A stretch of DNA of 64,000 bases from a virus. Below the pieces are notes generated by a model that was given only the letters and a program-made list of their open reading frames with translations, was not told where the DNA came from and did no database searches. A program made the translations under genes and the position numbers. Shown piece after piece: positions 1 through 6,834 of this stretch. Location: IMG/VR virus record IMGVR_UViG_3300048999_000166, positions 58,430 through 122,429 of that record. The stretch is one strand, 5' to 3'. The stretch's first letter is position 1. The number at the start of each line of letters is the position of its first letter.

Positions 1-166
1 ACCCTCACCAGTCCGGTAATCAATAGTCCAACCGGAATAGTGAAGGGCGACGTTGGTCTCGGGAATGTTGATAACACTTCTGACGCCACCAAGAATTCCG
101 CAACCGCCACACTCACTAACAAGACCCTCACCAGTCCGGTAATCAATAGTCCAACCGGAATCGTGG
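1..166 (+). repeat. Two direct copies of a 43-bp coding repeat
   Basis: Bases 1-43 and 124-166 are identical except for one base. They encode the repeated TLTSPVINSPTGIV segment of the fibre shaft, so this is a protein-level repeat conserved at DNA level and may allow recombination that changes fibre length. Confidence 0.9.
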
Positions 167-612
167 CGAGTGACGTCGGAGCGCAACCGCTCGATGGCGA
201 TCTCACCGCGATCGCGGCATTAACTCAGACTTCCGGGTATGTTATCACCAGTAATGGCACGACGTGGACGGCGGCTGCGCCCACCGCATCGTGGTCCACT
301 TTCGTTGAGACGCTAGCGGACGGTTCCACCCTCTCTCCCGACTGCCAGAATGGCTTGATTAGGGTGGGTTCATGCTCTTCATTGAGCCAGAACACTACGC
401 TGAACGCCCCCGCGAACGGATCGGTAGGAGCGACCTATCGGGCGCAAATCACTGCATTCAGCGGTAACTGGGTCGTTACGTTTTCGGGTTGGTTGGGCAC
501 CACGGATAACGCAACATCCTCCATCACCGTCCCGACGGGGAAGACGGCCAGCATCCTCGGGGAGTACTGCGCGGCCGGGTGGATGTATGGCGGCTATACC
601 TTGCAAGCCTAG
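1..612 (+). CDS. Tail fibre-like repeat protein, C-terminal part (5' end outside window)
   Basis: The frame is open from base 1, so the gene starts upstream of the window. The visible N-terminal part repeats a Thr/Asn/Ser-rich unit (TLTSPVINSPTGIV, then VGLGNVDNTSDA) typical of trimeric phage tail fibre shafts. The last ~100 residues form a non-repetitive domain with several Gly/Thr-rich strands and a few cysteines. It ends 11 bases before the next tail gene. Function as a fibre is inferred from repeat type and position; no enzymatic motif is visible. Confidence 0.75.
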   Translation, partial: TLTSPVINSPTGIVKGDVGLGNVDNTSDATKNSATATLTNKTLTSPVINSPTGIVASDVGAQPLDGDLTAIAALTQTSGYVITSNGTTWTAAAPTASWSTFVETLADGSTLSPDCQNGLIRVGSCSSLSQNTTLNAPANGSVGATYRAQITAFSGNWVVTFSGWLGTTDNATSSITVPTGKTASILGEYCAAGWMYGGYTLQA

Positions 613-623
613 GGGGATCAGTT

Positions 624-2459
624 ATGGCAACTCCAGCCGCGACCTTCTGCAATATTGGAGTCGGAGCCGGGAAGTCTAACTATCAGCTGGACTACAGCAC
701 GGCCACTGGCGCTGGGATTACCACCGCGACTCCCTCCACGCTGGCCAGCTCCACCGGTATCAGTAGCATTATGTATTCCTCTACTGACGGCAGCGCGATG
801 ATGCTGCGCTCGGACGTGGACGTCGATGTGATCGCCACCAACGGCTACCCGCGTTCGGAGTTCCGGGAGCGTCAGCAGGATGGTTCAACGCTGCGCGCGT
901 TCACCCCGACCAGCGGAGATCACTGGGCCGAGGTGTGGGAGTGTCCCACGCACCTGCCTCCGATCAAGCCCTCCTACGTCATGCTGCAGATGCACGACAA
1001 CAACGACGACATCATCGAGATCGCGTTGCAGCGGCGGACGGACTTCGCCACCACCGGCCTGTTGGAAATCGTCGCTCGGGTTAATGGCTCCAGTCAGGTC
1101 CAGATCGGCGTGGATGGCGGCGGTAACCCGGTCTACTACACCTGGCCGAAGCTGGTGACCACACACGTGTGGGGCACCTGGTACCGACTCAAGATCTACG
1201 TGGGAGCCATCCACTCGGGATCCACGGGATATGAGATCAGCTGTAATTCAGTGACCGTCAAGAATACTGACAACGTGAACATGCCAGCTATGAACACTTC
1301 GGGGGCGAACAGTTACTTCAAATGTGGTATGTATTTGCAAACGAAGTGGACTGGGAGTGGTACCCTAGGTCTAGAGACAGATCGAAATGAATACGGAGAG
1401 GCCGCGTTCCGCGATTTCCGTACTCATCACAATGGAGAAACCGACACTTCGATACAGACACGCGGAACAGATACGCCCGATACGGTCTCTAGCGTGGTGT
1501 GGGGAGCTAAGGCATCTGGTCACCAGACTACCCCACTGTCGTCGGGAGGTACCGGAATTACGCTTACTCCCGCGCTCCCCACTGGACTTGTCCTCGGAGA
1601 TATGGTGTTCTGCATTACTAGGACTAGTCGAGGTATCAATACCACTAGCGCTACGGCTGCCACCTCGGAAGCTCCCGGGCCACCTACCGCTCCATCGACG
1701 CCGAGCATCACCACTGGGTGGACAAAGCTGATCAGCACTCATATGCCTTTTGCGGCGGGGGACACCAATAGTGCGTATCCTGGTAGCCCCAATCTCCAAG
1801 CTCATACGATTCGGTGGCTACTGTTCGGTAAGCCCTGGGTATCGGGGGATACCGCTCCCACTGTGACATACGCGGCTGGTAATACTCTTACGGACACCAT
1901 GACCGCGCACGTGTTTAAGTGTTCCGGGTCTAAATACTCTACAGTGTTCGCGGAGGTAATTGATCAACCACCCAATGGCCTCGATCTGTCCAATCCGGCG
2001 GACAACAACAACACGATCACCGGCATCAACTATGCAGCCGCGACTAGCACGACCGTGCTCGGCCCCACTGCTGCCCTGGCCAGTAACGCCGAGGCAGGCT
2101 CGCTGGCCATCGCATGTGTCTACCACGAGACCAACACGACCAACACGACTATTGGCGTGGTGACCGGTGGATCGGATGGCCTAACGTGGGCCGCGGGGGG
2201 CGTCTCGAACACTACTACGGTGACACCGGCTAGCGGGTCCGGGGCGGAGTGCGATGAACCGGCCTTCGCGCACGACTGGGCTATCGTCCCCTCCAACGCT
2301 GGACAGGCCATCCCGGCCAAGCAGGCCGCAGCGACGATCAGTGGTGACGCGAACAAGCCCTCTACATCGCTCACCACCCCAGGCAGTGGGTGGGGCGTCC
2401 TGTTCACGATCGCGGCAGCTAGGAACCGCCGTAAGTGGATGCGGGCGGCGAGTTACTAG
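624..2459 (+). CDS. Tail protein with PL7-type (alginate lyase-like) polysaccharide lyase domain
   Basis: 611 aa. Start ATG 624 is preceded by AGGGGGATC. The N-terminal half carries the three motifs of polysaccharide lyase family 7: RSEFR (R77-R81), QMH (Q122-H124) and YFKCGMYLQ (Y231-Q239). In PL7 enzymes the Arg, Gln, His and Tyr of these motifs line the active site, and all four are present. The C-terminal ~300 aa are Thr/Ser/Gly-rich and probably form a beta-structured trimerisation or binding domain. Position directly after a fibre gene suggests a tail-borne depolymerase cutting uronate-containing surface polysaccharide; the substrate is unknown. The 3' end overlaps the convergent next gene by 4 bp. 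Confidence 0.8.
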   Translation: MATPAATFCNIGVGAGKSNYQLDYSTATGAGITTATPSTLASSTGISSIMYSSTDGSAMMLRSDVDVDVIATNGYPRSEFRERQQDGSTLRAFTPTSGDHWAEVWECPTHLPPIKPSYVMLQMHDNNDDIIEIALQRRTDFATTGLLEIVARVNGSSQVQIGVDGGGNPVYYTWPKLVTTHVWGTWYRLKIYVGAIHSGSTGYEISCNSVTVKNTDNVNMPAMNTSGANSYFKCGMYLQTKWTGSGTLGLETDRNEYGEAAFRDFRTHHNGETDTSIQTRGTDTPDTVSSVVWGAKASGHQTTPLSSGGTGITLTPALPTGLVLGDMVFCITRTSRGINTTSATAATSEAPGPPTAPSTPSITTGWTKLISTHMPFAAGDTNSAYPGSPNLQAHTIRWLLFGKPWVSGDTAPTVTYAAGNTLTDTMTAHVFKCSGSKYSTVFAEVIDQPPNGLDLSNPADNNNTITGINYAAATSTTVLGPTAALASNAEAGSLAIACVYHETNTTNTTIGVVTGGSDGLTWAAGGVSNTTTVTPASGSGAECDEPAFAHDWAIVPSNAGQAIPAKQAAATISGDANKPSTSLTTPGSGWGVLFTIAAARNRRKWMRAASY

Positions 2460-3142
2460 TCCGACTCTATCCACGTGGCCTGTCGTGCGTTCGGGAACAT
2501 CGATTCGCTCAAGGGTTCCGTCACGAAGAACCCCGCGATAGAGATCCGGTTGGCCCCCTCTACCTTCGTCACGAAGTGCAACGCGTCCGCCGCCATGAAC
2601 ACCAGCCGATTGGGCTTGGGGAAGATGAACAACCCATGCCCCGGTGACAACGCGCGCCGCGCCTCCTCTCGATCGTCGAGCCACGGAAGGATGTCTCCGC
2701 AGGACGGGGTATCGCGATCGAGGACGCAGAGGATGCCTCCCCAGTGCGGGCGCCACTCCGGGTGCGCGAAGTAGATGTACGACCCGGCCCCGCCTGGCTC
2801 GTCCGCGTGCAGGGAGAGACCGCTACCTGGCGGGTACACCCACGGAGCGAAGTTGACGAACTCATGATCGTCCACCACCGTCTTGAGTAGCTCGTGTTCG
2901 TGGGCGGACCCGACAAGCGTGCAGAACCGATCGAGCACGCGCGGTCCGGGCATCGGAGCGCGTTGTCCCGTCAAGGGGAAGCCATCGTGCGGACGCCACA
3001 CCTTCGACACGGTCGTCACATGGACATTCTGGAAGGTGCTGGAGCTGATCCAGTTGAACAGCTGGGAAGCGTAGTCGGCGTCGAACACGTCGTCGAAGAC
3101 CGCGACCTTGTCGGTGAGCAGCGCGGGCTTATCGAAGTCCAT
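2456..3142 (-). CDS. 2OG-Fe(II) oxygenase (prolyl 4-hydroxylase-like)
   Basis: 228 aa. The iron-binding triad is visible as H112-A-D114 (LHADEPG) and H189 (ALHFVTKV), with R199 placed to bind 2-oxoglutarate (RISIAGFF). Length and motif spacing fit the small P4H-like oxygenases common in large phages. It sits convergent to the tail genes, so it may hydroxylate a virion protein such as the fibre, but the substrate cannot be read from sequence. Confidence 0.85.
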   Translation of the reverse strand: MDFDKPALLTDKVAVFDDVFDADYASQLFNWISSSTFQNVHVTTVSKVWRPHDGFPLTGQRAPMPGPRVLDRFCTLVGSAHEHELLKTVVDDHEFVNFAPWVYPPGSGLSLHADEPGGAGSYIYFAHPEWRPHWGGILCVLDRDTPSCGDILPWLDDREEARRALSPGHGLFIFPKPNRLVFMAADALHFVTKVEGANRISIAGFFVTEPLSESMFPNARQATWIESD

Positions 3143-3151
3143 GTGCTCACT

Positions 3152-3415
3152 CTATCGGCGCTGACCGCAGCTGCGGCAGCCCTCGAAGTCAGCGGGCCGA
3201 TGCTTCCACGGCCGGCGCTCCTCGGGGCGCCCCTCCCACACTTCGGCCCAGCGGTGGCGACCGACTCTGCACAGGGTCGCGGCCAGGAGCTGATCCTTGC
3301 GCCGGTAGGACCACGTCATCTGCAGGTGGTTGCGCGTCCCGCCGTAGAGGCCGCGGCAGTACGCGGACCCGGGCCAGTGATCGAGCGGGTGGAACTGGGA
3401 GAAGTCGAGCTTCAT
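3152..3415 (-). CDS. Small Cys/His protein, unknown function
   Basis: 87 aa. It contains CRVGRH (residues ~48-53) followed near the C-terminus by CRSCG, a spacing that could form a single zinc site. The middle is rich in Arg and Trp. It lies 9 bases upstream (in transcription) of the oxygenase gene. Not recognised beyond the possible zinc ribbon. Confidence 0.6.
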   Translation of the reverse strand: MKLDFSQFHPLDHWPGSAYCRGLYGGTRNHLQMTWSYRRKDQLLAATLCRVGRHRWAEVWEGRPEERRPWKHRPADFEGCRSCGQRR

Positions 3416-3536
3416 GTGGTTACCCCGTGACGTGGGTCAGCCGGTGAGGTAGTAGTCCAGCCGGGTCCGGAGATCAGCCCTTCGCCATCGTGGGTGCACC
3501 CAGAGAATGACCGCGCAGAGGCGCGCCCGGCTAGCG
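3416..3536 (-). other. 121-nt gap, nothing assigned
   Basis: Between the 87-aa gene and tRNA-Trp. It holds short self-complementary segments such as GGGTGCACCC near 3491-3500, but no reading frame with a start signal and no T-loop motif. Confidence 0.4.
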
Positions 3537-3604
3537 CACGGGCGGAAGGAATCGAACCCTCGCCTGGCGGTTTTGGAGACCGCCGGCTCGCCATGAGCGC
3601 CCAT
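3537..3604 (-). tRNA. tRNA-Trp (anticodon CCA), short D arm
   Basis: The RNA has a 7-bp acceptor stem (AUGGGCG with CGCCCGU), an anticodon arm GCGGU-CUCCAAA-ACCGC with anticodon CCA, and a T arm GAGGG-UUCGAUU-CCUUC. The D region is about five bases shorter than normal, with only GCUC-AUGGC-GAGC available, which competes with the acceptor stem. No CCA is encoded. The anticodon and T arm are clear; whether it works as a tRNA is uncertain because of the short D arm. Confidence 0.7.
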
Positions 3605-3609
3605 CTGGT

Positions 3610-3667
3610 GACGACAGGGCCCCGACCAGAAGGAGTTTGGGACGCCCCGGTTCGAGGCCCTGTCATC
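3610..3667 (-). ncRNA. Stable hairpin RNA between two tRNA genes
   Basis: Bases 3610-3621 pair with 3656-3667 in a perfect 12-bp stem (one G-U). The loop holds about 34 nt with CCGG and CUGG that can pair further. It fills nearly all the space between tRNA-Trp and tRNA-Met, so it may be a processing signal or a separate small RNA. It lacks the ACAU loop of the Y-like units downstream. Confidence 0.5.
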
Positions 3668-3668
3668 G

Positions 3669-3744
3669 TAGCGGTTCCGAGATTCGAACTCGGGATCTCA
3701 AGGTTATGAGCCTTGCGGGGACGGCCGAACTCCCCTAAACCGCT
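3669..3744 (-). tRNA. tRNA-Met or tRNA-Ile2 (anticodon CAU)
   Basis: Full cloverleaf: acceptor AGCGGUU with AACCGCU, D stem GGGG with CCCC, anticodon arm CAAGG-CUCAUAA-CCUUG (CAU), variable loop AGAUC, T arm CCGAG-UUCGAAU-CUCGG, discriminator A. CCA is not encoded. CAU may mean elongator Met or, after lysidine modification, Ile; the first base pair A-U is not of the initiator type. Confidence 0.9.
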
Positions 3745-3748
3745 CTGT

Positions 3749-3811
3749 GCGACACCCCCGCCAGCTAGCTGTTCAGCAGGGCCCAGGGGCCCTTTCGCCA
3801 GCGGGGGTCGC
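3749..3811 (-). other. Branched GC-rich RNA structure downstream of the 91-aa gene
   Basis: A closing stem GCGAC-CCCCGC with GCGGGG-(GU)-GUCGC encloses two small hairpins, GGGCC-CCUG-GGCCC and GCUG-AA-CAGC. It follows the stop of the 91-aa gene on the minus strand and precedes tRNA-Met, so it could end the Ro60 operon transcript or mark the tRNA 5' end. There is no U-tract. Confidence 0.45.
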
Positions 3812-3826
3812 GTCGGTGAGCTTAGC

Positions 3827-4102
3827 TCAAAAGCCGCGCTCGCGCTTCATATCAGCGGTGAGATCGTCGAGCTTCCGGATGAACTCACCGAGGTCGATGT
3901 TGTGCAGGATGTGCGTGGTCCGGGCGGTGGTCTCGTCCTCGTAGACGATGTGCACCTCGATGTCGGAGTAGGAGCACGTCTCGCAGTAGCCGCCCCAGGT
4001 GGTCTCCTGGTCGACGGACAGGACGCGGTCGATGCGCGTGACACCCTGGCGCTCCAGGTAGCGCTTGACTACCTCGTAGAACCCCAGGGTGCCCTCGCTC
4101 AT
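3827..4102 (-). CDS. 91-aa protein after the Ro60 gene, unknown function
   Basis: MSEGTLGFYEVVKR start, with a CETC pair in the middle (GGYCETCSYSD) and an acidic, probably beta-rich second half (IEVHIVYEDET). It follows the Ro60 gene directly, with the Ro60 stop adjacent to its start, so the two are almost certainly co-translated. No family recognised; a partner role in the Ro RNP is possible but only by position. Confidence 0.65.
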   Translation of the reverse strand: MSEGTLGFYEVVKRYLERQGVTRIDRVLSVDQETTWGGYCETCSYSDIEVHIVYEDETTARTTHILHNIDLGEFIRKLDDLTADMKRERGF

Positions 4103-5767
4103 CTAGATCGCTCCTCGTGCGAAGTCGGCCAGCAGGTTCGGGACGTTCGAGTCGAAGCCCGAGACATCCAGCGTTCCCTCGTCGGCCGGGTCCGCGATCG
4201 TGAACTCAGTCGGCGTCAGCGCGACCACCGCCAGCCGGGTGTTGATGCCGGAGGTCTCGCGGTAGCGCTTCAGAGCCTGCTGCGGGTGGATCGCCCCCGC
4301 CCACGTCTCGTTGTCGGTCAGCACCTCGATGACGTCGTACTCCTTCTTCAGCGCGCCCGCCCACAGCATGGGCAGCGCACAATCAGTGGAGCCGAACGGG
4401 AGCCGCTCGATGGTGCGTACCGCATCGTCGAGCCGCTGACGCGGGCTGAGCGCCAGCTCGCTCACGTCGGTGAACTGCTGGCTCCGACCCCAACCGCCAC
4501 CGGTGAAGCCGATGACGTCGCACGCGGGCTCCGTCGCCATCGTGAACAGCGCCAGCGCCGCCGTGACCTCCCGGCAGGTGATCGCCGAGTAGTTCGGCTG
4601 GCGGTAGCCGCCGCGACCCTTGCGGGGCGCGCCCTGAGCCGGGCTACCCATCGAGCCGGACACGTCCAGCGCGAGCAGGTGCCGCTTGTTCGAGGGCTCG
4701 AAGGTCCCGAAGGTCCGGTAGAACGCGGAGTCGAGCGCGTCCACGATCTGACGCTTCGGGCTCCAGGTGTTCTCCCCCATCATCGACTGGCCGCGGCTGT
4801 AGGTACGCAGCGCGACCAGCGCGTTGATCGGGTGGATCCGGGCCTTGCGCAGCTTGTCGGTGTCCTGCAGCTGCGCGGTCACCGTCGCCAGCGACTGCGC
4901 CGAGTTGAACACCCCCAGGTTCGTCAGCCGCGGCAGCTGCCGGATCAGCGCGGTCATCGGGACACCAGCGGCGATCAGGGCGTGCCACACCTCCGCCTGA
5001 GTCACCGCGGCGTCGGGCAGCGCCTCCCAGGGCAGCCGGAAATTAGTGACCAGCTCGACCCACTGCGCGACGGTGGTCGCCTCCTGCGCCTTCTCGAACG
5101 CATCCACCAGCGCGGGCTTGACCTTCGGGTCGCTGTCCTTGCCCTCGTGCTTGACCATCCAGTCGAACAGCGCCTTGCGCTCCGGCTCGTCGGTCTGCGG
5201 GTGGGACAGGCGCAGCAGATCGCGGTGGCTCCAGCCCTCGCGCTGCCGGTACTTGATCGCCTGGTAGGCCACGGACTCGACCGGCTTATCGAGGTACCAG
5301 TTGCGCACCGCCCGACGCAGCCCACCGCCCCAGCCGCGGAACTGCTCCGCGTAGCGGGTGAACAGGTAGAGGTGCGTGCCGGTGCGGCACACCTTCGAGA
5401 CCGCATCGTTGGCCGCCCGCCGGGCCGCCTCTGTGCCGCCCAGCGCCGACACAGCGGCGAGCGCGAAGATGGCCGGGTTCTGTCGCGGCGCTCGACCCGC
5501 GACCGAGATCTCGACGATGCGCTCGACCAGCCACTCACCTCGGTCACGCGCGGCGGCCAGGATGACCTGCGCGTTGTCCTTGGTGAGGTCGGCCTCGGTC
5601 ACGTAGTAGGTACCGCCATCGGTGCCGAGGGTGAGGAAGCGGTTGACCCGCGTCTCATCGCCGACCTGGAAGACATAGCCGCCCGCGTTGTTCTTGACCT
5701 GGCGGGGGTCAGCCTTCTCCGACTGGGGAGTCTTGCGGGTACTGATTGCGGTCAGTGCGTCGGCCAT
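4103..5767 (-). CDS. Ro60-like RNA-binding protein (TROVE domain + vWA)
   Basis: 554 aa from ATG 5767, which has AGAGGAAAG upstream; the upstream in-frame ATG at 5806 lies inside the last Y-like RNA. The TROVE HEAT-repeat ring shows hallmark Ro60 segments: FRGWGGGLRRAVRNWY, GWSHRDLLRLSHPQ and RIHPINALVALRTY. The C-terminal vWA domain has a complete MIDAS: D368-V-S-G-S, the Thr of FGSTDCAL (~461) and the Asp of LTDNETW (~485). Ro60 binds misfolded RNA ends in the ring and Y RNA on its outer surface; bacterial homologues (Rsr) work with YrlA RNAs and exonucleases. The ten Y-like units directly upstream supply matching RNAs. Confidence 0.95.
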   Translation of the reverse strand: MADALTAISTRKTPQSEKADPRQVKNNAGGYVFQVGDETRVNRFLTLGTDGGTYYVTEADLTKDNAQVILAAARDRGEWLVERIVEISVAGRAPRQNPAIFALAAVSALGGTEAARRAANDAVSKVCRTGTHLYLFTRYAEQFRGWGGGLRRAVRNWYLDKPVESVAYQAIKYRQREGWSHRDLLRLSHPQTDEPERKALFDWMVKHEGKDSDPKVKPALVDAFEKAQEATTVAQWVELVTNFRLPWEALPDAAVTQAEVWHALIAAGVPMTALIRQLPRLTNLGVFNSAQSLATVTAQLQDTDKLRKARIHPINALVALRTYSRGQSMMGENTWSPKRQIVDALDSAFYRTFGTFEPSNKRHLLALDVSGSMGSPAQGAPRKGRGGYRQPNYSAITCREVTAALALFTMATEPACDVIGFTGGGWGRSQQFTDVSELALSPRQRLDDAVRTIERLPFGSTDCALPMLWAGALKKEYDVIEVLTDNETWAGAIHPQQALKRYRETSGINTRLAVVALTPTEFTIADPADEGTLDVSGFDSNVPNLLADFARGAI

Positions 5768-5786
5768 GGTCTTTCCTCTCATGAGT

Positions 5787-5905
5787 GGACCCGCGCGGGC
5801 ATGCACATATCGAGACTGGAGGTCCCACCTCCAGCAGGTAAAGCCTGCCTTGGTGCGACTCCCGAAGCCGGAAGATAACCAGCCTCGTCCGGCCCGCGCG
5901 GGCCC
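5787..5905 (-). ncRNA. Y RNA-like unit A (nearest the Ro60 gene)
   Basis: Lower stem of 14 bp (5892-5905 with 5787-5800), internal loop CGGA against a long AU-rich side ending ACAU/GCAU, then a 9-bp upper stem CGAGGCUGG with CCAGUCUCG. The tip carries small hairpins including GCAGG-CUUUA-CCUGC instead of a clear tRNA mimic. Its 3' end lies 7 nt from the Shine-Dalgarno of the Ro60 gene. Confidence 0.7.
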
Positions 5906-5913
5906 GTGTAGGG

Positions 5914-5978
5914 GATGGGCATGTGAGCGACAACCGGTTCAAGTGAGAGTTGTGTTAACCGACTGTCTCCGGCCCATC
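5914..5978 (-). ncRNA. Y RNA-like unit B (short, no tRNA-like tip)
   Basis: Lower stem GAUGGGC with GCCCAUC, internal loop CGGAG against CGCUCACAU, and a 10-bp upper stem ACAGUCGGUU with AACCGGUUGU. The tip is about 15 nt and unstructured, so this unit is essentially the Ro-binding helix alone. Confidence 0.75.
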
Positions 5979-5999
5979 TTCACTATAGAATTGTATTGC

Positions 6000-6114
6000 G
6001 ACAGCGGGCATGTTGTGACGTACCGGGGTTAAGCGGCATCCAGCCCGAGCGAGGAATCGAACCTCGACCTTCTTTTTCGCAGAAAGATAACCGATGTGTC
6101 TCCGGCCCGCTGTC
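6000..6114 (-). ncRNA. Y RNA-like unit C with T arm and anticodon-like hairpin
   Basis: Lower stem GACAGCGGGC with GCCCGCUGUC (10 bp), loop CGGAG against CACAACAU, imperfect upper stem ACACAUCGG with CCGGUACGU. The tip holds a good T arm (CGAGG-UUCGAUU-CCUCG) and a hairpin UCUUU-CUGCGAA-AAAGA resembling an anticodon arm with GCG. The conserved GCCGGAG can also pair with CUCGGGC as an acceptor stem (6 of 7), but no normal D arm exists, so it is tRNA-like rather than a safe tRNA call. Confidence 0.7.
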
Positions 6115-6134
6115 CATTATCTAGTTTTATAGGG

Positions 6135-6201
6135 GGACAGGCATGTGATGATGACCGGTGTTTGTCCGTTACAAGGGTAACCGACCATCTCCGGCCTGTC
6201 C
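6135..6201 (-). ncRNA. Y RNA-like unit D (short)
   Basis: Lower stem GGACAGGC with GCCUGUCC (8 bp), loop CGGAG against CAUCACAU, and a perfect 9-bp upper stem AUGGUCGGU with ACCGGUCAU. The tip has only a 4-bp UUGU/ACAA hairpin. This is the cleanest example of the bare Ro-binding module. Confidence 0.75.
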
Positions 6202-6221
6202 TTCAATATCGAGTTGTAGAG

Positions 6222-6352
6222 GGATGGGCATGGAGTTCGACGACCGGTACGGAGGCCTAGGGGTGGGAGTCGAACCCACGCCTCGGGACCGGAGTCCCGC
6301 GTGCTCCCGGACTGCACTACCCCAGAGGTAACCGACTGCCTTCGGCCCATCC
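6222..6352 (-). ncRNA. Y RNA-like unit E enclosing a complete tRNA
   Basis: Lower stem GGAUGGGC with GCCCAUCC, then CCGAAGG, which equals the conserved 5' loop of vertebrate Y RNAs, against CGAACUCCAU. The upper stem GGCAGUCGGU pairs with ACCGGUCGUC with one mismatch. The tip is a whole tRNA in normal order (next entry). Confidence 0.75.
6255..6326 (-). tRNA. tRNA-Arg (anticodon CCG) embedded in unit E
   Basis: Acceptor UCUGGGG with CCCUAGG (two wobble pairs, one of them U1-G72), D arm GUGC-AGUCCGGGA-GCAC, anticodon arm CGGGA-CUCCGGU-UCCCG region with anticodon CCG and U33, T arm GUGGG-UUCGACU-CCCAC. No CCA is encoded. It could be processed out as a working tRNA or remain as a Y RNA tip; the weak first pair and the enclosing stem favour caution. 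Confidence 0.7.
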
Positions 6353-6362
6353 TTGGCTATGC

Positions 6363-6496
6363 GAACGCGGACATGTAAGTGACTGCCGGGGAAAGTGACT
6401 TACCAATTCGTCCACACTGTGTGCTAACACAGCGGCGGGACTCGAACCCGCATCCCCACCTTTCGAGGGTAACCGACCGTCGTCCGGCCCGCGTCC
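6363..6496 (-). ncRNA. Y RNA-like unit F with circularly permuted tRNA mimic
   Basis: Lower stem of 10 bp (GGACGCGGGC with GUCCGCGUUC, wobble pairs included), loop CGGACG against CACUUACAU, upper stem ACGGUCGG with CCGGCAGU. The tip (6391-6464) reads, 5' to 3': anticodon-stem 3' strand GAAAG, T arm GCGGG-UUCGAGU-CCCGC, acceptor CGCUGUG closed by UUAGCA onto CACAGUG, D arm GAC-GAAUUGGUAA-GUC, then CUUUC, which pairs back to GAAAG. Every tRNA helix is there but the halves are swapped, the YrlA arrangement. Confidence 0.8.
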
Positions 6497-6592
6497 AATA
6501 TTGAGTTATAGGAGCCCGGACTCGCATCCCATCGGTGTTAGTTCCTCCGCCCGGGCGGAGAGGCACCGTGTGCCTGGGGCTAGTCCTAGGTA
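6497..6592 (-). other. Spacer with decayed tRNA-like element between units F and G
   Basis: This inter-unit gap is much longer than the others (10-21 nt). It holds two strong hairpins, GGCAC-ACG-GUGCC and CUCCG-CCCGGG-CGGAG, flanked by UAGGA and UCCUA that could form an acceptor end, and a poor T-arm-like segment (GGGAUGCGAGUCC). It looks like a degenerate tRNA or a unit that lost its Y stem. Confidence 0.4.
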
Positions 6593-6704
6593 GAACGGAC
6601 ATGGTGAGCAGCACCGGAGTGCGGACTCGAACCGCTCGAAACTCAGGTGTTATCCCTCGTCTCCGTCAGCCAGATGCGATAACCGATACTCGTCCGGCCC
6701 GTTC
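6593..6704 (-). ncRNA. Y RNA-like unit G with T-arm-bearing tip
   Basis: Lower stem GAACGGGC with GUCCGUUC (8 bp), loop CGGACG against GCUCACCAU, perfect 8-bp upper stem AGUAUCGG with CCGGUGCU. The tip has a T arm (GCGG-UUCGAGU-CCGC) and an extended arm GAGAC/GUUUC with a 16-nt loop; a full cloverleaf could not be drawn. Confidence 0.7.
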
Positions 6705-6725
6705 CTAATATGAAATTGTTTAGTT

Positions 6726-6825
6726 GGACAGGCATGTTCAGGCAGAACCAGATCTACCATGAAGGCGATCCTCGCGGAGCCTTTCACCGGAGTCGAACCG
6801 ATAACTGATTCCAGTCGGCCTGTCC
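6726..6825 (-). ncRNA. Y RNA-like unit H, YrlA-like tip
   Basis: Lower stem GGACAGGC with GCCUGUCC, diverged loop (CGACUGG against CUGCCUGAACAU), upper stem AAUCAG with CUGGUU. The tip runs T arm AUCGG-UUCGACU-CCGGU (6786-6802), then an acceptor-like hairpin GAAAGGC/GCCUUC capped by UCC-GCGA-GGA, then a D-loop-like AUGGUAGA. The order T arm, acceptor, D arm again matches a permuted tRNA mimic with a closed acceptor stem; the D stem is weak. Confidence 0.7.
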
Positions 6826-6834
6826 TCATTAGGC

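Noticed and set aside
3713-5878. Long plus-strand open frame of ~720 codons opposite the Ro60 gene
   Set aside because: It is the antisense shadow of the high-GC Ro60 gene and the Y array: Arg/Leu/Val-rich, no domain, no ribosome site, and interrupted logic at tRNA-Met.
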